The position numbers and the translations under genes are program-made. A DNA stretch of 46,956 nucleotides from an uncultured Bacteroidales bacterium (GTDB lineage: Bacteria; Bacteroidota; Bacteroidia; Bacteroidales; Bacteroidaceae): positions 1-46,956 of the forward strand of contig CADCIQ010000041.1 of assembly GCA_902801425.1 (NCBI GenBank), in the 5' to 3' direction. The notes under the pieces were generated by a model that made no database searches, had not been told where the DNA came from, and saw only the letters and a program-made list of their open reading frames with translations. This document shows, one piece after another, positions 7,610-15,629 of the stretch (its first letter is position 1; each line of letters begins with the position of its first letter).

Positions 7610-9592
7610 ATGGCAAACTATAAATTTTTAACGGTATCTCTACTGCTTGCTGCCATCGGCGCGCACGCGGAAGTATTCAAAGTATCGTCACCTGACGGTC
7701 GTATGCTCGTAAATATCTCAACCGACGGCGGAAAGCTCACTTACGAAGTGACTTACGACGGCAAGAAAATGCTTGAACCGTCCGCTCTCGGTCTTAACAC
7801 CGACATGGGCGACTACACCCATAACCTCACGCTCAAGAGCCATACAGAGGGCAAGGTGGACGAGAAATACACCATGAGCCGAACAAAGGCGTCTTCTGCG
7901 CATTACGTAGCCAATACCATTTCTATTGAGCTTACGGCAGAGAAAGCCCCCTACCCTATGACCGTCACCATGCAGGTGAGCAATAATGATATTGCGTACA
8001 AATATGCTCTCGGAGGCTCTCACACCACCGATAAGGATGAACCTCGTCGTGTAACTATCCTCAACGAGGCTTCCTCTTTCCGTTTCCCTGACAAGACCAC
8101 CACGTTCATCTGTCCACAGACAGGTGGTAATCACTTCGGATGGATGAGCACAAAGCCAAGCTACGAGGAAGAATATAAGGCAGATGCCCCTATGACCGAC
8201 AAATCGGCTTTCGGACACGGCTACACCTTCCCTTGCCTCTTTCATGTAGGTGAAGACGGTTGGGTACTCGTATCAGAAACAGGCGTTGGAAGTAACTACT
8301 GCGGTAGTCATCTGAGCGACTACAATCCACAAACCGGCTATACCGTGGCTTATCCTTCTCCAGAGGAATTTCACGGATTAGGCTCTGCCGTTCCTGCTAT
8401 GAGTCTTCCTAACGAGACTCCTTGGAGAACTATCACTATCGGCGCTGACCTCAAGCCTATCGTTGAGACAACCGTTAGCTACGATGTGGTAAAGCCTCTC
8501 TATGAGCCTAAGACCGACTATAAGCCGGGACGTTACACTTGGAGCTGGCTCGTATGGCAGGATAATTCCATCAACTACGATGATCAGGTGAAGTTCATCG
8601 ATACTGCTTCTGAAATGGGCTATGAATACTGCCTTGTGGATAACTACTGGGACACGAACATTGGCCGTAAGCGCATTGAAGAACTCAGCAAATACGCACA
8701 GAGCAAGAACGTGAAACTGCTTCTATGGTATAATAGCAACGGCTATGCCAACGATGCGCCACAGGGACCTCGCAACTGCATGAAGACAAGCATTCAGCGC
8801 GAGAAGGAGATGGCTTGGCTTGAGAGCATCGGTGTTAAGGGTATAAAGGTTGATTTCTTTGCAGGAGACAAACAGGAGACCATGCAGCAATACGAGGACC
8901 TTCTGTCTGATGCCAACCGCCACGGCCTTCAGGTTGTATTCCACGGCTGTACGCTTCCTCGCGGTTGGGAACGCATGTACCCTAACTTCGTGGCTTCCGA
9001 GGCTGTCCTTGCTTCTGAAAACGTGTTCTTCTCTGAGCATCACGCAAAGCAGGAAGGCTTCGAGCTCACGCTTCATCCTTTCTGTAGAAATGCCGTTGCT
9101 TCAATGGATTGGGGCGGCACAATCATGAACCGCTACATCAGCAAGGACAATAAGAGCCGTCACCAGCGTTACACCACCGATGTGTTCGAGATTGCCTCTG
9201 CCATCATCAACCAGACAAGCGTACAATGCATCGCTATTCAGCCTAATAACCTCACCGAGCTCCCACAGTTCGAGCTTGACATTCTGAAGGAAATCCCTAC
9301 CACATGGGACGAGACACAATTCATTGAGGGCTACCCAACAAAGGAAGTCATCCTTGCCCGCAAGAGTGGCGACAAATGGTATGTTGCTGGTCTCAATGCC
9401 ACCGACAAGCCTATCACTACAACCCTATCTTTGCCTCAGTTTGGTGGTAAGGAAATCACTATCTACACCGACAATGTAAAGAAAAAGGGCGAGACCGTTG
9501 CCTCTTCCGTAATGAAGAAGATCAAGGCTGACAAGAACGGCAACTACAAGGTCACAATCCAGCCAATGGGAGGAGTGATATTGAAAGATTAA
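7610..9592 (+). CDS. Glycoside hydrolase family 97, retaining alpha-galactosidase type
   Basis: A 660-residue exported GH97 enzyme: signal peptide (MANYKFLTVSLLLAAIGAHA), N-terminal beta-sandwich, central (beta/alpha)8 barrel (about 280-540) and C-terminal beta domain. KGIKVDFF places an aspartate at residue 415 and ASEAVLASE a glutamate at 470. From memory these are the nucleophile and acid/base positions of the retaining Bacteroides GH97 alpha-galactosidase; inverting SusB-type enzymes lack that aspartate. I therefore prefer alpha-galactosidase over alpha-glucosidase. The frame is open to 7559, but that part is element A1; the signal peptide starts at 7610. It probably acts in the periplasm on oligosaccharides. 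Confidence 0.88.
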   Translation: MANYKFLTVSLLLAAIGAHAEVFKVSSPDGRMLVNISTDGGKLTYEVTYDGKKMLEPSALGLNTDMGDYTHNLTLKSHTEGKVDEKYTMSRTKASSAHYVANTISIELTAEKAPYPMTVTMQVSNNDIAYKYALGGSHTTDKDEPRRVTILNEASSFRFPDKTTTFICPQTGGNHFGWMSTKPSYEEEYKADAPMTDKSAFGHGYTFPCLFHVGEDGWVLVSETGVGSNYCGSHLSDYNPQTGYTVAYPSPEEFHGLGSAVPAMSLPNETPWRTITIGADLKPIVETTVSYDVVKPLYEPKTDYKPGRYTWSWLVWQDNSINYDDQVKFIDTASEMGYEYCLVDNYWDTNIGRKRIEELSKYAQSKNVKLLLWYNSNGYANDAPQGPRNCMKTSIQREKEMAWLESIGVKGIKVDFFAGDKQETMQQYEDLLSDANRHGLQVVFHGCTLPRGWERMYPNFVASEAVLASENVFFSEHHAKQEGFELTLHPFCRNAVASMDWGGTIMNRYISKDNKSRHQRYTTDVFEIASAIINQTSVQCIAIQPNNLTELPQFELDILKEIPTTWDETQFIEGYPTKEVILARKSGDKWYVAGLNATDKPITTTLSLPQFGGKEITIYTDNVKKKGETVASSVMKKIKADKNGNYKVTIQPMGGVILKD

Positions 9593-9607
9593 GGGATTTA
9601 ATTCATC

Positions 9608-9683
9608 AAAACGCGAAGACGCTAAGGCGCAGAGGAAATAAATGGAAAGTGAAAAAACTTTGCGCCTCTGCGGCTTTGCGTTT
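9608..9683. repeat. Palindromic element D
   Basis: AAACGCGAAGACGCTAAGGC with GCAGAGG, and the complementary CTTTGCGCCTCTGCGGCTTTGCGTTT arm, form a long stem around a 20-base loop just after the GH97 stop. The GCAGAGGCGCAAAG-type unit occurs as a dispersed repeat in many bacteria. It could serve as a transcription terminator here. Confidence 0.7.
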
Positions 9684-9831
9684 AAAAGAAAGTTAACGGG
9701 CTGAAAAATCAGCTGGTTGAATATCATCATTTACAATAAACTTATCCAAGGGGGTGGCGTTTTGCCATCTCCTTGTTTTCTTTTATATTCTTACCGAAGA
9801 TGAGTCCGCGTTTTAGGGAGTCATCAATACA

Positions 9832-9945
9832 AAACCAGTACCCTGAATCAGGGATATGGTTTATCAACAACGCACAAAAAAAAAGACGCTGTGGGTTGAA
9901 ACCACAGCGTCCCTCATGGAAAACACCCACAAAATGACCTACACT
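9832..9945 (+). repeat. Two-hairpin repeat E1
   Basis: Shares TTTATCAACAACGCACAAA, the hairpin GACGCTGTGG/CCACAGCGTC with loop GTTGAAA, and AAAATGACCTACACT with the second copy at 22114-22221, in the same order and strand. Before it stands a hairpin (ACCA..CCCTG-AAT-CAGGG..TGGT). Copy two has a hairpin at the same place with a different stem sequence. It is probably a structured RNA or the end of a lost mobile element. Confidence 0.75.
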
Positions 9946-9955
9946 ACTAAAAAAA

Positions 9956-10043
9956 GGAAACGGATGTATCTGACTTTTTTTCTGAGCAAATCGCAGAAAT
10001 ATTTCTGCGCCAGCCATCAGATACCTCAGATAAATCCGTTTCC
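9956..10043. repeat. Long imperfect palindrome with central 18-base perfect palindrome
   Basis: GGAAACGGAT (9956-9965) pairs with ATCCGTTTCC (10034-10043). Further matches lie inside, and the centre is CGCAGAAATATTTCTGCG (9992-10009). No gene is seen between 9593 and 10102. Open frames there are produced by the palindrome. Confidence 0.65.
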
Positions 10044-10102
10044 CTTATTATTAAACGTGAATTCGACGAACTCACGTTATTTTATCACTTCAATGCAAAT
10101 TA

Positions 10103-10705
10103 TTACTCAGAATGCTTTGGAGAAAACGTAACTTGCATCTCATTCCCTTGAGAGGTAAGCCAACTGTCGAAACGGTCAGTTTTGACACTACTACCTACAA
10201 GGTTATATAAAATCTGGGTATAGTAACCATCAACATATCCCAGAACATTAGGCTTTACGAAGAAGCGATTCCCATCTTCGGTAATAGCTGGATGATCAGG
10301 ATTTGCCACAAACTTATACTTGAACACAGCACTCTCGTTCTCAGTCAGGCCCTTCAGAACAATATTCCGGACAATAAAATTGTCATTAGTGTAACTAATC
10401 TGATACATGGAGTTCACATATTTCAGTACTGAATTGCCAAAATCGTTGTTTGTAGGGAACTGTTCAGAGGCATCACCCTTCTTCAGTTGAAAAGTCTCAG
10501 TCTTACCATTACAAGTATATGACACCTCCATATAGCCATACTCAGCAAGATTCTTGTCAAGAACAGCAGAGGCATATACATCATACTTCTTGCTCTGAGG
10601 AGTACTTGAATTGTCAGAGTCATCGTCCTTGCTACATGAGGACATCACAACGCTTGCGCCACAGACAAGGATAGCAGCAAGCACCCAATTGAAAATATTT
10701 TTCAT
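10103..10705 (-). CDS. Putative lipoprotein, unknown function
   Basis: A 200-residue protein starting MKNIFNWVLAAILVCG with the lipobox-like MSSC, Cys24 and an acidic CSKDDDSDNS tail as in Bacteroidetes surface lipoproteins. The rest is beta-rich (YMEVSYTCNGKTETFQL) with no family I can name. The start is at 10705, not the upstream ATG at 10816, because the signal sequence begins there. Its leader carries a 34-base stretch (10703-10736) nearly identical to that of the 1123-residue gene. It follows that gene and the small protein in the same direction, so one transcript is possible. Confidence 0.8.
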   Translation of the reverse strand: MKNIFNWVLAAILVCGASVVMSSCSKDDDSDNSSTPQSKKYDVYASAVLDKNLAEYGYMEVSYTCNGKTETFQLKKGDASEQFPTNNDFGNSVLKYVNSMYQISYTNDNFIVRNIVLKGLTENESAVFKYKFVANPDHPAITEDGNRFFVKPNVLGYVDGYYTQILYNLVGSSVKTDRFDSWLTSQGNEMQVTFSPKHSE

Positions 10706-10736
10706 GTTGTTATTAGTTTTTAATTGTTTGTTTTCA
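10703..10736 (-). promoter_or_regulatory. Conserved 34-base leader before the lipoprotein start
   Basis: Minus-strand TGAAAACAAACAATTAAAAA followed by CTAATAACAACATG matches the leader at 14418-14451 with one difference. It contains the translation start region, so it is probably a shared A-rich ribosome loading site. Confidence 0.7.
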
Positions 10737-10848
10737 AGGTGTAATACTTTGTATTCCAGCACAAAGCAATAACCGCAATCTATGGCATAAATGCAATATG
10801 CCACAGATGCGGTCATGTTCTTTCCCGTGCCTTATGCCGGGAGAAGCC

Positions 10849-11028
10849 TTACCTTGCCTCCCATACCCCGGCACCACCTAATTCCACATCATCATCCTCA
10901 TTCAAGGTCGATTCGGAATTTACGCTTCTGAAGTAACGGTTCGTTACGGGGCTACCACTAAGCAGATGCGTCCTATGCCTAAGCTCCTTTACGCGCATCG
11001 TCGGAATAATATATTCGTTCTTTTTCAT
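10849..11028 (-). CDS. Small 59-residue Bacteroidales-type protein
   Basis: An open frame of 59 codons begins ATGAAAAAGAACGAATATAT and stops with TAA. The protein starts MKKNEYIIPTMRVKELRH, then LLSGSPVTNR, and ends acidic and Gly-rich (NEDDDVELGGAGVWEAR). This is the layout of the short proteins MKK-x-YI-P...LL-GSP...-acidic/GG that are common beside Bacteroidales surface-protein genes; their function is unknown to me. GAGGATTAAGAT lies before the ATG as a ribosome site. It begins 20 bases after the stop of the 1123-residue gene, so the two are almost certainly co-transcribed. Confidence 0.75.
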   Translation of the reverse strand: MKKNEYIIPTMRVKELRHRTHLLSGSPVTNRYFRSVNSESTLNEDDDVELGGAGVWEAR

Positions 11029-11048
11029 ATCTTAATCCTCCATTCCTT

Positions 11049-14000
11049 TTACTTTACCACTAACTTCCTGCCATTATTGATATACATTCCGCCCTTTGCA
11101 GGCTTGCCGCTGAGCTTACGGCCATCAAGCGTGTACCATGCGTCAGAATCATATCGTGAACCGTTGACAGACTTTATTCCTGTCACCTCCTCGTTGTCAA
11201 GGAAGTTCATTGAGAAACCACGGACATTGCTGCTCACACTAAGCTGGAAATAGGCACGGAAGGCATTGATCTTCATTGCCCCATTTGGCCAGTAGAGCTT
11301 GTTTCCTGAAGCGAGGTAGAGCATTGTCTCGTCGCCGTCGCTGCCTATCGTAATAGGATCGTATGTGCCTGCGAATGTTATATCACCTGCGTTGATGTTG
11401 ACTGGCTCTGCGGCGGTGATAGTCACGTTAGTAAAGGCAGGATTGACAATGTCGGAGTATGCAAATTTCCTGTCGTCAGGTATAACCTTGTCGTCCTTTA
11501 AGTCTGCGGCATTTTCACCCCATCTGATAATATATGGTTTACCGGCATCGAGCGTAGTCACAGGCTCGCTGAAGTTCAGAGTCAGAATGCCGTCGCTGAG
11601 GTCGGCACCACTAAGCGTGCGAGCCTCTGCACCTGCAAGCGGAGTATTTTCAAGCATTACGTCGAATGGCAGACAAAGCGTGTTCCATTCACCGTCCCTG
11701 TAGAGAATGCGGTCTTTCAGGGTAACATCGCAGTCATTACTGCTGAAGTCAGAAATCTTGGTGCTGTTGTCGGCTGCATTTGCCAGTGGGAAGTAGATAT
11801 ATGGGCTCCGTGTGACGGCACCAACCTTGCTGCCGATAGCCACCGAGGTACAGGTTCCATTATTGCCTGCGCCGATGCTGTTGGGGGCATCTGAGCCCTT
11901 AGCGGCGGTCACACTGGTCACGTCGCTCGCTATGTTGATTACGCCGCATGAAGAGAAATCGCCACTATTGCTACCGCCCCATCCACTGCCTATGCCGGCA
12001 GCATCTTCGCCGCCCATGGCATTGATGATGCCGCCGCTTATGACGATGTGGCTGCAGGAATTATTATGGCCACTGCCGATGCCGGCGGCATATTTACCGC
12101 CTGTTGCCGTGATGTTACCACCTTTGATATTGATGACACCACACGATGCTCCACAATATCCGCCACCGATACCGGCGCCAAAGCCGTTGCTGCTGGCGTT
12201 CAGCGAACCCTCGCCATCGATGGTCAGTATAGAGGAGGCGGGCACAAAGATGCCGGGGTAGTCCTCGTAGAATCCCTTCACGATGTTCGCGCCTTCCAGG
12301 AAGATAGTGGCATTACCCTCGCAGGTGATGCCTGCCCACTTATAATTACCGTTGGTTATGTCGTTCACGCCGCTGATGTTTGCATCGCTAAGCGTCACCG
12401 TAGCACCATCGGCTATCGTGATTTTCACGGGATAGTCGGTGGTATTGAGCGTACCGGTCACTATCATTCCGTCATAGAGCTTCTGATTGCTCTGAACCGT
12501 TGCGAGGTCAAGCGTCTTATAGGCATATCGGGCCTTGAAATTTAATACTTCAGCATCTGAACTTAAATATCGGTCGGGAGACCACAGAAGATAAAAATCT
12601 TCCTTCACTATGCCGTCGTCATTAGCACCAGGCTTACCATCTGTCCATCCTACGAAAATGCGGTCGGCAGGAACGGTGCTTTTATGTGCGGGCAGGATTA
12701 AAGACTTCTTGAAGGTATCTGAGGCCACCATCTTATACTCGTATTTTTGCGAATCCTCATTATAGACCATCTCATAATAATGTGCGATTTGCGGCGTTTC
12801 GTTATAGGTGCATTTGGTGCAAGAGAACTGGGCAGTATGGTCCTCCTCCTGAAATCCGCACCATTGACATACAAATTTGTGTTTGTATTCATCGACATAG
12901 ACGTATGACAACTCTTGCCCAGCATGATCACAAGGCTCAAACTTCAGATGAATATATGATTTCAAAAAACATGTACCTGATTTATAAGAAAAAGCAAGGT
13001 TGTTATTTCCCGAAGAAGAAATTTCCATGACCTTCATTCCTTTGCCTATGCTGATGCCAGAATAGTCTTCATCGTCCTCGCCGCCGATGGCACGCCTGAT
13101 GTCTAAACCGCCGTAGGCATCTACGATGCCACCGTTGATACTGATTGTGATGTCCACATCGCCATCCTCACCGGCACCAATACCCACGCCGTAACCACTA
13201 CCACTTGCATAGACATTGCCGCCATTGATGACGATAGAGCCACTGTCGCCGTCCTCACCGCCACCTATGCCGGCTGCATCTTTACCGCCGTAGGCTTTCA
13301 CCGTACCGCCAGTTATCTTGATAATGCCGCCATCATCGCCATCGCCACCTCCGATGCCGGCTGCATAGTCACCGCCAGTTGCAGTGATGTCGCCGCCACT
13401 GATGGTAATGATGCCGCCAATAGCGTCTTCACCGCCACCAATGCCGGCAGCTTCAGAACCACCGTTGGCAATGATTGTACCGCCTTCGATGGTAATGATG
13501 CCGCCCGTACATCCATTACCACCACCAATGCCAGCAGCGTCAGCACCGCCGTATGCCTCTATATAACCACTCTTGATATTAATAACGCCACCTAAATCTT
13601 GAGCCCAGCTCCCATAATATAAAATAGAACCGGTACCGATACCAGCACCATCCTCCCCTCCATAAGCTTTAACTGTACTGCCATCAATGGTAATGGTACC
13701 GCAGTCAGTTTCATTATCATAATAGGGTGTTACACCACATTCTCCGATACCTGCACTCTCTTTACCGCCGTATGCCCTGATAGTTCCCCCCCTTAGGGTA
13801 ATGCCGTCTAAAGAACAATACTTATCACTACCGATTCCTGGTGAGCCATATTCATCATCATGTATGCCTTCACCGCCAACAGACGTAATATCGCCCCCTT
13901 CAATTATAATATGGCCTAAATTGCGTATTTGCCCATATTTAATTTCATGTCCGCCAGGAGTACCTATGCCAGGAGCAGCACCATGACTGTGGGCATAAAG

Positions 14001-14420
14001 AAAACCGTTGCCCTTGATGGTGAGCGCGGAACCTGAAGGGCCGGGCATAATGCCTGGGAAATATGGAGAATGTCCACATACCTCGTTGTTACCCTCAAGG
14101 ATGATGGTGGCATTGCCTTCACACTCGATACCTGCGTGGGGGATTTCATAAGTATATTCCGTTTTAGAACCTGACTGATATTCAGTAGTAACTGCTGTAT
14201 AAGCATCTGATCCGATGATGGTTGCATTTCTAAGTGTAACACTTGCTCCCGAGGCAATCTTAATTAACACAGGCTCTTTGTTGATTGTACCAGTCAGCAC
14301 GTCACCGTCGTGAGCCACATAGTCACTGGTCAACGTCGAAAGGTCAACAACTCTCTGTGACCATGCCCCTTGCACTATTGTGCACAACAGGGCAAAAATG
14401 AATAGTAGATTTTTTTTCAT
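11049..14420 (-). CDS. Large exported Gly-rich repeat protein, adhesin-like
   Basis: A 1123-residue protein with a signal peptide (MKKNLLFIFALLCTIVQGAWS). Two homologous halves each begin with a VDLSTLTSDYVAHDGDVLTG-like strand set and GIxCEGNATIxLEG. Tandem units of 25-40 residues follow, of the form GGxIxAxGGxxAAGIGGG: about nine at 150-460 and about four at 745-870. This predicts a beta-helix with carbohydrate-binding or adhesive use. Between the halves lies a Cys-rich part (CDHAG, CQWCGF, CTKCTY). The C-terminus, AWYTLDGRKLSGKPAKGGMY then INNGRKLVVK, resembles Prevotella type IX-like sorting tails. Function is inferred from architecture only. Confidence 0.85.
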   Translation of the reverse strand: MKKNLLFIFALLCTIVQGAWSQRVVDLSTLTSDYVAHDGDVLTGTINKEPVLIKIASGASVTLRNATIIGSDAYTAVTTEYQSGSKTEYTYEIPHAGIECEGNATIILEGNNEVCGHSPYFPGIMPGPSGSALTIKGNGFLYAHSHGAAPGIGTPGGHEIKYGQIRNLGHIIIEGGDITSVGGEGIHDDEYGSPGIGSDKYCSLDGITLRGGTIRAYGGKESAGIGECGVTPYYDNETDCGTITIDGSTVKAYGGEDGAGIGTGSILYYGSWAQDLGGVINIKSGYIEAYGGADAAGIGGGNGCTGGIITIEGGTIIANGGSEAAGIGGGEDAIGGIITISGGDITATGGDYAAGIGGGDGDDGGIIKITGGTVKAYGGKDAAGIGGGEDGDSGSIVINGGNVYASGSGYGVGIGAGEDGDVDITISINGGIVDAYGGLDIRRAIGGEDDEDYSGISIGKGMKVMEISSSGNNNLAFSYKSGTCFLKSYIHLKFEPCDHAGQELSYVYVDEYKHKFVCQWCGFQEEDHTAQFSCTKCTYNETPQIAHYYEMVYNEDSQKYEYKMVASDTFKKSLILPAHKSTVPADRIFVGWTDGKPGANDDGIVKEDFYLLWSPDRYLSSDAEVLNFKARYAYKTLDLATVQSNQKLYDGMIVTGTLNTTDYPVKITIADGATVTLSDANISGVNDITNGNYKWAGITCEGNATIFLEGANIVKGFYEDYPGIFVPASSILTIDGEGSLNASSNGFGAGIGGGYCGASCGVINIKGGNITATGGKYAAGIGSGHNNSCSHIVISGGIINAMGGEDAAGIGSGWGGSNSGDFSSCGVINIASDVTSVTAAKGSDAPNSIGAGNNGTCTSVAIGSKVGAVTRSPYIYFPLANAADNSTKISDFSSNDCDVTLKDRILYRDGEWNTLCLPFDVMLENTPLAGAEARTLSGADLSDGILTLNFSEPVTTLDAGKPYIIRWGENAADLKDDKVIPDDRKFAYSDIVNPAFTNVTITAAEPVNINAGDITFAGTYDPITIGSDGDETMLYLASGNKLYWPNGAMKINAFRAYFQLSVSSNVRGFSMNFLDNEEVTGIKSVNGSRYDSDAWYTLDGRKLSGKPAKGGMYINNGRKLVVK

Positions 14421-14451
14421 GTTGTTATTTGTTTTTAATTGTTTGTTTTCA
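14418..14451 (-). promoter_or_regulatory. Conserved 34-base leader before the repeat protein start
   Basis: Matches 10703-10736 at 33 of 34 bases, ending in the start codon of the repeat protein. The sequence further upstream is not shared. Confidence 0.7.
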
Positions 14452-14764
14452 TCTCCTCTTTAACGCAACAAAGGCATGCCTTGCACGATGATATTGAAAT
14501 CTCGAACATGACAGTATATTTGCTTCCTCTGGCATTTATTTTCATGATATCATCCACATGTAGCATCGTTGTGAAGATAAGCGTAAGTCTTTTCCTTTTT
14601 TTCAGGATCTTTTCTGCGATTTAGGATGTCTAAATGCTATTAGATAGAGGTTGCATATTAATCAGTCTTACAAGAGTAAGAACTTATTTATTGCACAGGT
14701 GTGCGCAAAATAAATAGTGTGTGTCAGCCCTAAAGGCTGGAGCTCGTTTTCAAATTTATGAGTG

Positions 14765-14772
14765 CAAAGATA
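14765..14772 (-). promoter_or_regulatory. Promoter of the repeat-protein unit, long leader
   Basis: TATCTTTG on the minus strand, followed by CA, with TTGG about 20 bases upstream. Transcription would start near 14758 and leave a leader of about 340 bases (14421-14758). The leader contains a CAGCC-TTTA-GGGCTG hairpin at 14727-14741. No gene is seen in the leader. Confidence 0.6.
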
Positions 14773-14995
14773 AACATTCTTATTTGTTTATCCAAGCATT
14801 TTTTCTTAAAAGTTGTTTTTTTTGTGCACCTTTCGTAAATTTTGAGCTTAATATCCCATTTTGCAATATAGAGATTACAAAATTTCATTACGAATCCCAG
14901 AAAACGTGTCGCAAACAACCAACGGGGAATAATAAGACACTGACACCTCCAAATCAAGCATCTGATTTTTTACACTTGCCACACACAAAAAATTA

Positions 14996-15152
14996 CCGTC
15001 ATTAACGTCATCAGTCATTAGTCATTAAGCATTTCTGTTTTTTATGGGGGGAACATGCCAGTATAGAATATATAATTACATATTACTATACTGAAGGAAA
15101 TCCCGTTTTCTTCTCATTCTTAATGACGAAAATGACTAATGACTAATGACGG
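14996..15152. repeat. Inverted repeat I built from 7-base TAATGAC units
   Basis: Two 34-base arms (14996-15029 and 15119-15152) each contain four TAATGAC-like units in opposite orientation, with CTTAATGAC and AATGACGG at the same ends. The irregular spacer unit sits at different places in the two arms, as expected after slippage or unit exchange. The inside is AT-rich and non-coding. Confidence 0.7.
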
Positions 15153-15173
15153 ACACTAGCTTGCGCAAGGCTG

Positions 15174-15217
15174 AGTCCGTTGTGAATCCGTTGTAAAACC
15201 ATTGTAAGTCCCTTCCT
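15174..15217 (+). repeat. 11-bp tandem array G1
   Basis: Four 11-base units: AGTCCGTTGTG, AATCCGTTGTA, AAACCATTGTA and AGTCCCTTCCT. A second array with the same unit order lies at 22793-22836. Confidence 0.75.
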
Positions 15218-15489
15218 AAGAATGGGAGGGATAACGTGAGTTAAATAAGGTATATAAACCTCTTAGAATAATTTAGTAAAATTAGACCATACACTAAAAT
15301 CCTCATTTCAGACATAGTACCCCCCTATCGGTGCAGAGATTGCTGAAACAGGGATATTTTCCTATACATTTTACTCCTGGTGCGACAGATTTTCATGCCT
15401 TGAATCTACTTTGTCGCAATATAGAGCCTGTGTCGCAACAACCCGAACCTAAAAACACGGAAATAATTGGTTTGTGCTCATAATCGTCG
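15218..15489. other. Gene-free stretch before the 15.6 kb lipoprotein
   Basis: AT-rich upstream region. I see no open frame with coding character and no strong hairpin. It may hold regulatory sites for the promoter at 15490. Confidence 0.5.
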
Positions 15490-15497
15490 TACCTTTG
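15490..15497 (+). promoter_or_regulatory. Promoter of the 523-residue lipoprotein
   Basis: TACCTTTG followed by CA, with a TTGGTTTG-type -33 region about 20 bases upstream. The leader is about 125 bases. Confidence 0.7.
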
Positions 15498-15629
15498 CAA
15501 CATCAAAAGTCAACAACGGGACTCAAGAACATCCCAAAGACAAGACAATTGATACCTCCCAATCTATTGGGACAAAGCAAAGTAAAATAACAAACATTAT
15601 TTATAATCAACAATTTTAAAAAAACGATT

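Noticed and set aside
9742-10131. Overlapping 91-codon frames on both strands
   Set aside because: They exist because of repeat E1 and the palindrome that follows; no coding character.
10849-10947. Structured leader or riboswitch (GCCGGG/CCCGGC and GTAACG/CGTTAC pairs) upstream of the lipoprotein
   Set aside because: The stretch is better explained as coding for the 59-residue small protein, with the proper start, stop and protein pattern.
13313-13566. Frames of 60-77 codons on both strands inside the Gly-rich repeats
   Set aside because: Periodic codon use of the repeat gene keeps other frames open; not separate genes.
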